Part shown: piece after piece, positions 22,440 to 30,315 of the stretch | How positions within the stretch are numbered: the stretch's first letter is position 1 | Layout: every line of letters starts with the position of its first letter | NCBI GenBank assembly: GCA_910577935.1 | Contig: CAJTOT010000018.1 | Span: forward strand, 40,298 to 73,323 | Direction: 5' to 3' | DNA: 33,026 bases | Origin: an uncultured Hungatella sp. | GTDB taxonomy: Bacteria > Bacillota > Clostridia > Lachnospirales > Lachnospiraceae | The notes under the pieces: model-generated | Seen by the model: only the letters and a program-made list of their open reading frames with translations | What the model was told of the DNA's origin: nothing | Databases searched by the model: none | Translations under genes and position numbers: made by a program

Positions 22440-22456
22440 CATGACTTTGGGACCCG

Positions 22457-22482
22457 AAAAAACCTTTTGACCCCAACATCAT
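22457..22482 (-). repeat. Dispersed 26-nt intergenic element, copy B
   Basis: On the minus strand ATGATGTTGGGGT, then C, then AAAAGGTTTTTT, matching copy A at 10198-10223 with one difference. It occupies the 72-base gap between rhaB and rhaM and is flanked by short CATGAC direct repeats (about 22439-22444 and 22480-22485). Confidence 0.7.
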
Positions 22483-22511
22483 GACATGGCACAACAGAAG
22501 GAGAAGATTTT

Positions 22512-22826
22512 ATGGTAAGAAAAGGCTTTAAGATGTTTTTGTATACGGGCATGGCCCAGGAGTACGAGAGACGGCACAATCAGCTGTGGGATGAGATGAA
22601 GGACATGATCCGTGAACATGGAGGACACAATTATTCCATCTATCTGGACCAGGAGACCAATGTGCTCTACGGATACCTGGAGGTAGAGGATGAAGAGCTG
22701 TGGGCAAAGTCTGCCGACACGGCCGTCAACAGGAAGTGGTGGGACTACATGGCGGATATTATGGAGACCAATGAGGATAACAGCCCGGTGTGCGTGGATC
22801 TGACGCCGGTGTTTCACCTGGATTAG
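22512..22826 (+). CDS. rhaM: L-rhamnose mutarotase
   Basis: A 104-residue small alpha/beta protein of the RhaM (RhaU/YiiL) family that interconverts the anomers of L-rhamnose, supplying the form used by the isomerase. The N-terminal MFLYTGMAQEYERRHNQLWDE contains the conserved Tyr and His region. NYSIYLDQETNVLYGYLE and the WWDYMADIM motif near the C-terminus are typical. Length matches the family. It lies between rhaB and rhaA in the operon, with AGGAGAAGA before the ATG. Copy B of the repeated element directly precedes it. Confidence 0.95.
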   Translation: MVRKGFKMFLYTGMAQEYERRHNQLWDEMKDMIREHGGHNYSIYLDQETNVLYGYLEVEDEELWAKSADTAVNRKWWDYMADIMETNEDNSPVCVDLTPVFHLD

Positions 22827-22886
22827 GAAAGGGAAACGTCATAAAAAATACGGCGGCCAAGAAAAATATGAGAGGAGAAGGACATT

Positions 22887-24155
22887 ATGACAGTAAAGGA
22901 GCGTTATGAGGCGGCGAGGGAAATATACAAGGCTATGGGAGTGGATACGGACAGAGCGCTGGAGGCTTTGAAGGCGATCCCTGTCTCCATGCACTGCTGG
23001 CAGGGGGACGACGTGGTCGGGTTTGACGGGGCAGGGGCTTTGTCAGGCGGGATTCAGACCACGGGGGACTATCCGGGAAGAGCCAGGACACCCGGGGAGC
23101 TGATGGCAGATATGGACAAGGCGCTGAGTCTGATTCCCGGAAAGCACAGGATCAATCTTCACGCCAGCTACGCTGTTTTTGAGAAGGGCGAGGAGGTTGA
23201 CAGAGATAAGATTGAGCCGAAGCATTTTCAGAGGTGGGTGGAGTTTGCCAAAGAGAGGGGCATGGGAATCGATTTTAATCCTACTTGCTTTTCCCATCCA
23301 AAGGCGGCCAACGGAACTCTCTCCAGCGAGATTCCGGAGATCCGCAGGTTCTGGATCGACCACTGCGTCGCCTGCCTGAAGATTTCCCAGTATATCGCTG
23401 AGGAGCTTGGCAAGCCTGTGACCATGAATATCTGGATTCCCGACGGGTTTAAAGATGTTCCGGGAGACCGGACCGCGCCGAGGGCAAGGCTTAAAGATTC
23501 TCTGGACCAGATTCTGGCCAGTGGGTATGACAGAAGCAAGGTGTACGTGGCGGTGGAGTCCAAGGTGTTCGGCATCGGCATGGAGAGCTGTACCGTGGGT
23601 TCCCATGAGTTCTACATGAATTATGCGGCTAAGAATGACATTCTGTGCCTTTTGGACAACGGACATTATCACCCCACAGAGACGGTATCCGACAAGATTT
23701 CCTCCATGCTTCTGTTCTTTGACAAGGTGGCTCTCCATGTGACCAGATCCGTGAGATGGGACAGCGACCATGTGGTGCTGTTTGACGACGAGACCAGGGA
23801 GATCGCAAAGGAGATAGTGAGAAACGGGGCTGACCGTGTGCTTTTGGCACTGGATTTCTTCGATGCCAGCATCAACCGCATCTCAGCGTGGGTGACAGGC
23901 ATGAGAAACATGCAGAAGGCCCTGCTGTTTGCCCTTCTCCAGCCAAATGAAGAGCTGGCAAAGCTCCAGGAGGAGAGGAATTTTACCAGGCTGATGATGG
24001 TGATGGAAGAGTTAAAATGCTATCCCTTCGGGGACGTGTGGGATTATTTCTGCCGGCTTAACGGCGTTCCGGTGAAGGAGGCGTGGTTTGACAGCGTGAT
24101 GGAATATGAGAGGGACGTATTGAGCAGGAGACAGCAAGGCACGGGAAATGGTTAA
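22887..24155 (+). CDS. rhaA: L-rhamnose isomerase
   Basis: A 422-residue metal-dependent isomerase converting L-rhamnose to L-rhamnulose, the first catabolic step. Visible signatures are SMHCWQGDDVVGFD near the N-terminus, DFNPTCFSHPKA, the metal-ligand strand VYVAVESKVFGIG, and LLDNGHYHPTETVSDKIS with Asp and His ligands. The C-terminal segment ALDFFDASINRISAW is also characteristic. The size agrees with RhaA of Firmicutes and E. coli. The ATG at 22887 follows AGGAGAAGG. It lies 60 bases after rhaM and about 120 bases before rhaD in the same direction, forming the rha operon with the broken rhaB. Confidence 0.97.
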   Translation: MTVKERYEAAREIYKAMGVDTDRALEALKAIPVSMHCWQGDDVVGFDGAGALSGGIQTTGDYPGRARTPGELMADMDKALSLIPGKHRINLHASYAVFEKGEEVDRDKIEPKHFQRWVEFAKERGMGIDFNPTCFSHPKAANGTLSSEIPEIRRFWIDHCVACLKISQYIAEELGKPVTMNIWIPDGFKDVPGDRTAPRARLKDSLDQILASGYDRSKVYVAVESKVFGIGMESCTVGSHEFYMNYAAKNDILCLLDNGHYHPTETVSDKISSMLLFFDKVALHVTRSVRWDSDHVVLFDDETREIAKEIVRNGADRVLLALDFFDASINRISAWVTGMRNMQKALLFALLQPNEELAKLQEERNFTRLMMVMEELKCYPFGDVWDYFCRLNGVPVKEAWFDSVMEYERDVLSRRQQGTGNG

Positions 24156-24276
24156 CCGCAGGGGCGGTGAAGCCGACGAACCATGCGAAGCCGGCAGCGG
24201 GCCGGGAGGCAAGCGCGGCAGGTGAATATAACAGGACGGCGAAACTGCCGGAAAGAATCAACGAGGAGGAAAGGAC

Positions 24277-25098
24277 ATGAAAGTATTAGAGGCGTCATTT
24301 GTCCAGGGGTTTATCCGCATGTGCGATGACGGATTTAACCAGAACTGGCATGAGAGAAACGGCGGAAACTTAAGCTACCGCGTCAGGGAAGAGGAGATAG
24401 AGAGCGTGAAGGAGGAGCTGGCCTGGGATAACCCCTGGCAGCCTATAGGAACCAGCGTTCCGGGGCTGGCCGGAGAGTATTTTCTGGTGACAGGAAGCGG
24501 AAAATATTTCCGGAACGTGATTCTGGACCCGGCTGCCAACATCTGCATTGTGGAGGTGGACAGGGCAGGGGAAAATTATCGGATCTGCTGGGGGCTGGTG
24601 AACGGCGGGCGGCCTACCAGCGAACTCCCCTCCCATCTGATGAACCATGAGGTGAAAAAGCAGGCTTCAGGAGGAAGGCACAGGGTTATCTACCATGCCC
24701 ACCCTGCCAACATCATCGCCCTGACCTTTGTTCTCCCGCTGGAGGACAAGGTGTTTACCAGGGAACTGTGGGAGATGGCCACCGAGTGTCCGGTGGTGTT
24801 CCCGGACGGCGTGGGCGTCGTGGGCTGGATGGTTCCGGGGGGACGGGATATCGCCGCGGCCACCAGCAGACTGATGAAAAAATATGACGTGGCCATCTGG
24901 GCCCATCACGGGTGCTTCTGTTCAGGGGAGGACTTCGATCTGACCTTCGGCCTGATGCACACGGTGGAAAAGTCGGCAGAGATTCTGGTGAAGGTGCTCT
25001 CCATCAGACCGGATAAGCTGCAGACCATCTCCCCGCAGAATTTCAGAGATCTGGCCGTGGACTTTCATGTGACGCTGCCGGAAGAGTTTTTGTCTTAG
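24277..25098 (+). CDS. rhaD: Rhamnulose-1-phosphate aldolase
   Basis: A 273-residue class II zinc aldolase splitting L-rhamnulose-1-phosphate into dihydroxyacetone phosphate and L-lactaldehyde. Catalytic Glu116 is in GRPTSELPSHLM. The zinc histidines are His140 and His142 in VIYHAHPAN and His210/211 in WAHHGCFCSG. NGGNLSYR near the N-terminus binds the phosphate. The ATG follows GAGGAAAGGAC. It is the last rha gene. Its stop codon overlaps the stop of the convergent histidine phosphatase gene, so no terminator lies between them. The 121-base gap after rhaA contains small GC-rich inverted repeats (ACCGC/GCGGT). No lactaldehyde reductase or rhamnose transporter gene is in the window. Confidence 0.96.
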   Translation: MKVLEASFVQGFIRMCDDGFNQNWHERNGGNLSYRVREEEIESVKEELAWDNPWQPIGTSVPGLAGEYFLVTGSGKYFRNVILDPAANICIVEVDRAGENYRICWGLVNGGRPTSELPSHLMNHEVKKQASGGRHRVIYHAHPANIIALTFVLPLEDKVFTRELWEMATECPVVFPDGVGVVGWMVPGGRDIAAATSRLMKKYDVAIWAHHGCFCSGEDFDLTFGLMHTVEKSAEILVKVLSIRPDKLQTISPQNFRDLAVDFHVTLPEEFLS

Positions 25099-25871
25099 TG
25101 CCGCTGCTCTTCATTGCTGAACACCTCGCAGAACCTTGCCGCAAAGGAGGGGGGCTCCTGCCCGGCGTACAGGTGGGAGATATCCCCCACGCGGAGGGCC
25201 CGGAAGGAGGCGATGCCCTGCTGGCGCTCTTCGGATACCAGCTCCGTCACGGAGGTGGGGGCCAGGGCGAGACCGTGCCACAGGACAAAGGGGGAGGTGT
25301 TCCACAGGTGGGCGAGGAGTGCGCATATGATGCCGAAGTGACAGTAGCAGGCCGCGGTCCTGGTGCTCTCCCGGACTACACGGTAGCGGCGTCCCTCCCG
25401 GACATACCCGTAGCCTTCCAGAAGCCGGTCCAGTTCCAGGCACACGCGGTCATAGACCTGGGCGGAGTCGCCGCTTCTGGCTGCGGCCGACCGGCGCCAT
25501 CCCTCCGGTTCCATGTATTCGGGATGTTCTGTCCAGTAGGAGGGTACCATGTCCCAGACGACGCTGGAGGCTGCGCAGCGGATATCCTCCTTCGTCGCGT
25601 CGGGGTAGGCCCGGGCCAGCTCCGGGAAAAGGCTGATATCGGCTTTCGCCGGGAATTCCATGAGCCAGTCCAGAACCGCTGCCTCTTTTCCCATAGCCTT
25701 CAGGGAATAGGAGGCGGTGGCGCGGGCGCGGCCTAAGGGGGATACATAACAGTCGTCAATATTCATAGAAGGGGCCATCCGGCCCAGAAGAGCTGCCTCC
25801 CGGCGGCCTTTTTCAGTTAAATCGTCATGTTCATAGTCAGGATCTCCGTGTCGAATCAGAAGAATTCTCAT
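25095..25871 (-). CDS. Histidine phosphatase family protein
   Basis: A 258-residue phosphatase of the phosphoglycerate-mutase-like superfamily. The catalytic RHG motif is at residues 7-9 (LLIRHGDPDYE). The second arginine lies in VSPLGRARATA, and the second catalytic His is in CHFGIICALL. The natural substrate cannot be told. It is a single gene with its own promoter, divergent from the cdaR-type gene and convergent with rhaD, whose stop codon it overlaps by 3 bases. The ATG at 25871 follows GGAGG. Confidence 0.88.
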   Translation of the reverse strand: MRILLIRHGDPDYEHDDLTEKGRREAALLGRMAPSMNIDDCYVSPLGRARATASYSLKAMGKEAAVLDWLMEFPAKADISLFPELARAYPDATKEDIRCAASSVVWDMVPSYWTEHPEYMEPEGWRRSAAARSGDSAQVYDRVCLELDRLLEGYGYVREGRRYRVVRESTRTAACYCHFGIICALLAHLWNTSPFVLWHGLALAPTSVTELVSEERQQGIASFRALRVGDISHLYAGQEPPSFAARFCEVFSNEEQRH

Positions 25872-25901
25872 ATATCATACCTCCGTAATCGTCTTATCTG
25901 C

Positions 25902-25930
25902 ATATTATCAGAGAGGGAAAATTTCGTCAA
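25902..25930 (-). promoter_or_regulatory. Sigma-A promoter of the histidine phosphatase gene
   Basis: On the minus strand TTGACG (25925-25930), a 17-base spacer and TAATAT (25902-25907). Confidence 0.65.
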
Positions 25931-25953
25931 TACTGTTCCTGTTTAAGATTTGT

Positions 25954-25983
25954 GCCGCTGATACAAAACAGCGGCCTTTTTTT
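25954..25983 (+). terminator. Terminator-like hairpin upstream of the cdaR-type gene
   Basis: GCCGCTG (25954-25960) and CAGCGGC (25969-25975) form a 7-bp stem with an 8-base loop, followed by a run of seven T. It lies on the plus strand between two divergent genes, with no plus-strand gene directly upstream. It may block read-through from the rha operon across the antisense phosphatase gene. Confidence 0.65.
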
Positions 25984-25997
25984 GGAATGGGATTGGT

Positions 25998-26037
25998 GGA
26001 TAACCAGGATAGATATTATCTATAATAAAGGATAACC
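25998..26037 (+). promoter_or_regulatory. Promoter region and candidate operators of the cdaR-type gene
   Basis: A perfect -10 TATAAT lies at 26021-26026, with only a poor -35 (GGATAA, 25998-26003). A palindrome ATAGAT-ATT-ATCTAT (26009-26023) overlaps the -10. The octamer GGATAACC occurs twice, at 25998-26005 and 26030-26037, flanking it. Autoregulation is a reasonable reading. Confidence 0.5.
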
Positions 26038-26134
26038 TTGAAGTAACCCACAGAGTACCACCGGAAAATGTGTTCTTGGAGAGGGCACGAGTTACCAGGA
26101 CAGACAACTGCAGGAGTACAGAAAGAGGTGGATT

Positions 26135-27280
26135 ATGATAACACTGGACACACAATTCGCGACACAGATTATTGAGAAGGTGAAGCAGTACACGGATTAC
26201 AACATCAATATTATGAACGAGAGAGGGATTATTGTAGCAAGCCTGACCAGGGAGAGGATCGGGACATTTCATGAGATTGCCCAGCGGATCATTCATGGGG
26301 ACAAGGACGAGATCGTGGTGGATAAAGACGAGAATTATATCGGCACGAGGGAAGGGGTGAACATCGCCGTTTACTATAAGAATAAGAAAATAGGCGTCAT
26401 CGGGATCACGGGGGAGCCGGAGAAGGTAAGGCCTATTGCCATGATTCTCAGAATGTCCATAGAAACTATGCTGGAATATGAGCTCTACAAGGAGGAGCGG
26501 TTTCAGAGGAAAAACTTGAAGGAACAGCTTTTGAGCCGGGTGATGTACGGGGAAAATGTGACTGAGGAAGAGTTGAGCGAGTACGCAAGGCGGCTGCAGC
26601 TGGAGGAGAAGTACGTGAGAATCCCCATTATTCTCCGGTTCAACAAGAGCGCGGAGTTTACGGAAAAAGTACTGTCTGACGTGCGGGAATACCACTATCT
26701 TTCAAAGCAGGATATCACCAGCGTCACCAGAAACAAGGACATGATCATATTCAAGCATTTTGAAAAGAGCCTGATGCAGCTGCTGAGAGAGTACAAATTT
26801 CTGCTGGCGGAGAGCATCAGCCCGGTTCTGCGGTATCTGAAAAGCCGGAGCATCGCCTACACCATCTATGTAGGGTCCTTCCAGAACCGGTATGTGGATT
26901 ACCGCATCGGCTACAGCCACTGCAGATGGCTGCGGAATCGGTGCAAGGCAGAAGGGCGGAGTTACTATTTTTATGATTATGTAGATGAATATTTCCATTC
27001 CTTCGTGCCGTTTGAGGAGGTGCGGGGCATCTACGATATTTTTGAGAAAGAGATGGGTGAGAAGGAGGTAGAAAATTATGTGTCGGTCATGGCGGCTCTC
27101 CAGGCGGCGGGGTATAACCTGACGGAGGCCAGCAAGCTGATGCATGTCCATAAAAATACTCTGGTTTACCGGCTGGACAAGCTGCGGGAGGAGTTCGGCC
27201 TGAATCCGATTCTTGCCCAGAATGACCGGGAGTTTATGGCAAATCTATGTGACTATCTGGCGAAGACCAGGAAGGGATAG
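26135..27280 (+). CDS. CdaR family (sugar-diacid-type) transcriptional regulator
   Basis: A 381-residue regulator. The N-terminal diacid-recognition domain (about 1-135) includes FATQIIEKVKQYTDYNINIM, GIIVAS and GVIGITGEPEKVRPIAM. The C-terminal PucR-type helix-turn-helix (about 325-375) reads NLTEASKLMHVHKNTLVYRL followed by DKLREEFGLNP. E. coli CdaR senses D-glycerate made from glucarate and galactarate, and relatives sense other hydroxy-acids. The gene precedes an Ldh-family dehydrogenase and an ABC importer, the probable targets. The ATG at 26135 follows AAAGAGGTGG. The ligand here is not known. Confidence 0.88.
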   Translation: MITLDTQFATQIIEKVKQYTDYNINIMNERGIIVASLTRERIGTFHEIAQRIIHGDKDEIVVDKDENYIGTREGVNIAVYYKNKKIGVIGITGEPEKVRPIAMILRMSIETMLEYELYKEERFQRKNLKEQLLSRVMYGENVTEEELSEYARRLQLEEKYVRIPIILRFNKSAEFTEKVLSDVREYHYLSKQDITSVTRNKDMIIFKHFEKSLMQLLREYKFLLAESISPVLRYLKSRSIAYTIYVGSFQNRYVDYRIGYSHCRWLRNRCKAEGRSYYFYDYVDEYFHSFVPFEEVRGIYDIFEKEMGEKEVENYVSVMAALQAAGYNLTEASKLMHVHKNTLVYRLDKLREEFGLNPILAQNDREFMANLCDYLAKTRKG

Positions 27281-27316
27281 GGGAGGGGAGGGCATGGAAT
27301 CGGCGCGGTATACAGG

Positions 27317-27381
27317 CATGGCGTGAAGAGGTGGCGCAGAGAGATGGCGTGAGGAAATGACACGAAGAAATAGCGGGAAAG
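27317..27381 (+). repeat. Degenerate 13-nt tandem repeat between cdaR and the Ldh gene
   Basis: Five adjacent 13-base units: CATGGCGTGAAGA, GGTGGCGCAGAGA, GATGGCGTGAGGA, AATGACACGAAGA, AATAGCGGGAAAG. The purine-rich consensus is about GATGGCGTGAAGA, decaying towards the 3' end. It fills half of the 129-base intergenic gap. Confidence 0.6.
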
Positions 27382-27409
27382 AAAACATGTACAGAAAACG
27401 GAGGAAAAG

Positions 27410-28438
27410 ATGAAGAATATAAGGCTGACAGACCTGGAACGGTATGTACAGGAAATCATGGAGAAGATGGGGCTGACTGCAGAGGAGAGCAGAATCATGG
27501 CGGATATTTACATGGAGACGACCAAGAGGGGAGTTGGGCACCATGACATCTACAATCTCCCCTCCCGCCTGGAGGCACTTGAGAGGAGGACGGTGAATTC
27601 TGCGCCGGAGTTTAAGCGATTATCTTCCTTCGGCGCCCTGGAACAGTGGGATGGGGACAACGGACTGGGGGAGCTGGTCTGCCATCACTCCATGGAGCGG
27701 GCCATCGCCCTCGCGGAGGACCACGGCATCGGTCTGTGCGCGGTGAGAAACTCTAATCATTACCTGTGCAGCGCCCCCTATGTGCTCCAGGCGGCCAGGA
27801 GAGGGTATATAGGTTTTATCATCGCCAAGGGAGTTCCCACCATGGGAGTGCCTGGGGCGAAGGGGAAGGTGGTGGGGCAGTCCCCCATAGGATATGCCTT
27901 TCCGGCAGGAGGCGCAGACCCGGTGATGCTGGATATCTGCCTTGCCTATGTATCAGGGGAACAGCTGGCACGCATGGCGGCGGACAGGCTGACCGTTCCC
28001 GGATGGTGGGGAGTGGACAGGGACGGGCGGGAGACAGACAGCGCCGAGGCCCTGGCAGAAGGCACAAAATACGGAATTGGGGAGCATAAAGGCTTCGGTC
28101 TGGCGATTCTGTGCGAACTCCTCACAGGCGTTCTGTCCGGCGGCCTGATTCTGGACCAGGACGAGGAGAAGCCGGGAATCAAGGCCCGCTCCACCTCCCA
28201 TACGGCCATCGCCGTGAAGGCGGACGGGCTGATGTCCAGGGAGGAGTACGACAGGAGAAGCCGGGAGCTGACAGAGCGGATCAGGGCCAGGGCAGAGGAA
28301 GTGCATATCCCCGGAGACGCCTCCTGGCAGAGCAAAAGGGAGCTGGAGGAAAAGGGGGAGATAGTATTAAGCGACACCCTGGCGGACAGGCTGATAGAAT
28401 ACGGCGGGAGATACGGGGTCAGTTTTTTGTATCACTGA
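27410..28438 (+). CDS. Ldh family (malate/L-lactate dehydrogenase type) oxidoreductase
   Basis: A 342-residue NAD(P)-dependent 2-hydroxyacid dehydrogenase of the Ldh_2 family, which includes AllD (ureidoglycolate), DlgD/YiaK (2,3-diketogulonate) and ComC (sulfolactate). The catalytic His region RGVGHHDIYNLPSRL (His44/His45) and the nucleotide-loop NSNHYLCSAPY (His117) are seen. GEHKGFGLAI near 225 supplies the conserved lysine. Two usual motifs are altered: the SNH loop lacks the normal following glycine, and GTNP is GQSP (GKVVGQSPIGYAFPAG). The substrate may therefore be unusual. It is preceded by AACGGAGGAAAAG and follows the cdaR-type gene by 129 bases. The ABC importer downstream has its own promoter. 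Confidence 0.85.
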   Translation: MKNIRLTDLERYVQEIMEKMGLTAEESRIMADIYMETTKRGVGHHDIYNLPSRLEALERRTVNSAPEFKRLSSFGALEQWDGDNGLGELVCHHSMERAIALAEDHGIGLCAVRNSNHYLCSAPYVLQAARRGYIGFIIAKGVPTMGVPGAKGKVVGQSPIGYAFPAGGADPVMLDICLAYVSGEQLARMAADRLTVPGWWGVDRDGRETDSAEALAEGTKYGIGEHKGFGLAILCELLTGVLSGGLILDQDEEKPGIKARSTSHTAIAVKADGLMSREEYDRRSRELTERIRARAEEVHIPGDASWQSKRELEEKGEIVLSDTLADRLIEYGGRYGVSFLYH

Positions 28439-28493
28439 CACAAAAAACAGCCGTATTTTTGGAAATACAAACGTAGGAAAGATGAAAAACAGA

Positions 28494-28521
28494 TGTTATA
28501 ATTTGTGCATATTTTACAAAT
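28494..28521 (+). promoter_or_regulatory. Extended -10 promoter of the ABC importer operon, with inverted repeat
   Basis: TG-T-TATAAT (28494-28502) is an extended -10, and the -35 (TAGGAA, 28474-28479) is poor. An inverted repeat ATTTGT (28501-28506) / ACAAAT (28516-28521) covers the expected start site. Confidence 0.5.
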
Positions 28522-28556
28522 AGCAAACCCCAAAATACGAGAACGGAGGTAAAATT

Positions 28557-30218
28557 ATGAAGAAAAGAGCATTGGCAGCAGGTGTGTTGGCAGCATGTAT
28601 GCTGGTATCCGCGGCAGGCTGCGGCGGCGGAGCTTCCGCGGGCGGCCAGACGGCGGGCGGCTCTTCCTCAGGCGGCCAGACAGCGGCAGCGGGAGGAAAC
28701 AGCCAGAATGCAGGCGCAGACAGCGGAAACGGAGGAGGAAGCGAGGCCCAGGCGGCTGCGGGAACGGTTAAGGATACGGTTACCGTGGCATGCGCGGCGG
28801 AGCCGGACTGTTTCTTCCCGTTCCACAGTTCTCTGAACACCAACATGGACGAGGTCCCCATTTTACATAATGTATACGAATCTCTCATCAAGCTGGGACC
28901 GGACAACAGCCATGAGCCCCTGCTGGCCACCAGCTGGGAGATTTCCGATGACGGCTGCACTTATACCCTCCACTTGAGAGATGATGTCTACTTCCACAAC
29001 GGGGACAAAATGACGGCGGAGGACGTGGAGTTTACCCTGGACAATACCGGCCACACGTCAGCAGGCATGGCGCAGCTGGCAAACTATGACGACACGGAGA
29101 TTATCGATGAGAACACGGTGGCGATTCACCTGACTGACCCCTACGGCCCCTTCCTCAACGCCCTCTGCGGCAGATTTGCCCTTATTGTGAACAAGTCTCT
29201 GTATGAGGAGATCGGCGAGGACGCCTACAATGAGGCTCCCGTGGGAACCGGCCCCTATAAGTTTGTGTCCAGAGTGTCCGGCGACCGCATCACCCTGGAG
29301 GCCAACGAGGACTACTGGGGCGGCGCTCCGGCCATCAAGAATGTGATCTTCGCGGTGCTCTCCGACACCAACACCCAGATGATCTCCCTGGAGAACGGAG
29401 ATATCGACGTGTTGATCAACGGAAACATAGGAGCCCTGTCAAAGCTGCAGAGCGACAAGGTGACATGGGCAACCCAGAACGCTTCATCCATCGACAACTT
29501 AAAGTTCAACTGCAACAAAGGGCCGGCAGCGGACATCAATTTCAGAAAAGCCGTTCAGTGCGGCATCAATAAAGAAGACGTGAATATCGGCGTGTACGAG
29601 GGCATGGCGACCATCGGCGATATCCAGATCGCTCCCGGATTCTCCGGCAGGCCGGACGACGGAACCTTTAAGGTGGTAGAGTACGACCCGGAGAAGGCAA
29701 AAGAATATCTGGCGGCCTCCAACTACAACGGTGAAGAGTTCAAGATCGTCACCATCGCGGGGACGAAGGACGAGAGCGCGGCTCAGATCATCCAGGGACA
29801 GCTCATCGAGCTGGGCATCAACTGCACGGTTAACGCGGTGGATTCGTCTTCCTATTCGGCTACCGTAGAGCAGAGCGGAGATTTCGGGGCAAGCTTAAGA
29901 TTCGGCGGCGTGTCGGTTCTGGATGCGGACGGGCTGTTCTATCAGTACCACTCCAAGAGCCTTCTTGTAAACGGAAAATATGACGCCGGAGTCTGCTCCG
30001 ACGAACTGGACGGCAAGCTGCAGGAGGCCCGTGTGGAGGTCGACCCGGAGAAGAGAAAACTCATCTACGCGGAAGCCTGCGATATCATCACAGACAATGC
30101 CTATGGCGCATGTATCTACTATGATGTCAACGCCTGCGCTTACAACAAGGCATTGACAGGAGTGGTTCCCAGATCCCTGACAGGTCTGTATTTCTTCAAT
30201 GACTGGAGCTGGCAGTAG
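28557..30218 (+). CDS. ABC transporter solute-binding lipoprotein, peptide/nickel family (SBP_bac_5)
   Basis: A 553-residue surface lipoprotein. A signal peptide runs to the lipobox SAAGC (Cys22), followed by a Gly/Ser/Ala/Gln-rich linker to about residue 65 (GGQTAGGSSSGGQTAAAGG). The family 5 substrate-binding domain then begins at DTVTVACAAEPDCFFP. Family signatures are YESLIKLGPDN, LHLRDDVYFHNGDKMTAEDV and the hinge GTGPYKFV. The fold binds peptides, nickel complexes, opines or oligosaccharides. The nearby Ldh dehydrogenase and CdaR regulator argue for a non-peptide solute, but this is inference. A terminator-like hairpin follows the stop codon, which would raise its level above that of the permeases. 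Confidence 0.93.
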   Translation: MKKRALAAGVLAACMLVSAAGCGGGASAGGQTAGGSSSGGQTAAAGGNSQNAGADSGNGGGSEAQAAAGTVKDTVTVACAAEPDCFFPFHSSLNTNMDEVPILHNVYESLIKLGPDNSHEPLLATSWEISDDGCTYTLHLRDDVYFHNGDKMTAEDVEFTLDNTGHTSAGMAQLANYDDTEIIDENTVAIHLTDPYGPFLNALCGRFALIVNKSLYEEIGEDAYNEAPVGTGPYKFVSRVSGDRITLEANEDYWGGAPAIKNVIFAVLSDTNTQMISLENGDIDVLINGNIGALSKLQSDKVTWATQNASSIDNLKFNCNKGPAADINFRKAVQCGINKEDVNIGVYEGMATIGDIQIAPGFSGRPDDGTFKVVEYDPEKAKEYLAASNYNGEEFKIVTIAGTKDESAAQIIQGQLIELGINCTVNAVDSSSYSATVEQSGDFGASLRFGGVSVLDADGLFYQYHSKSLLVNGKYDAGVCSDELDGKLQEARVEVDPEKRKLIYAEACDIITDNAYGACIYYDVNACAYNKALTGVVPRSLTGLYFFNDWSWQ

Positions 30219-30262
30219 GACGGGTCTTTCTTAAAAGCCTGAACATGAGTAATTAACCGAAA

Positions 30263-30302
30263 GGGGCAAATGAAGCTATTCAGATTTGCCCCTTCTTCTT
30301 TT
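30263..30302 (+). terminator. Intra-operon terminator/attenuator between the SBP and permease genes
   Basis: GGGGCAAAT (30263-30271) pairs with ATTTGCCCC (30284-30292) and is followed by TTCTTCTTTT. It ends only 13 bases before the permease start codon. Confidence 0.75.
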
Positions 30303-30315
30303 AGAGAGGTATCCT

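Noticed and set aside
23043..23771. Minus-strand 242-codon ORF
   Set aside because: Antisense shadow of rhaA.
25098..25736. Plus-strand 212-codon ORF following rhaD
   Set aside because: Antisense to the histidine phosphatase gene. The sequence is low in family-like motifs and rich in Gly/Pro/Arg, as expected for a shadow frame.
26702..27151. Minus-strand 149-codon ORF
   Set aside because: Antisense shadow of the cdaR-type gene.
28618..28745. Repetitive GGC-rich DNA resembling a tandem repeat
   Set aside because: It encodes the Gly/Ser/Gln-rich linker of the binding lipoprotein. The repetition is explained by low-complexity protein sequence.
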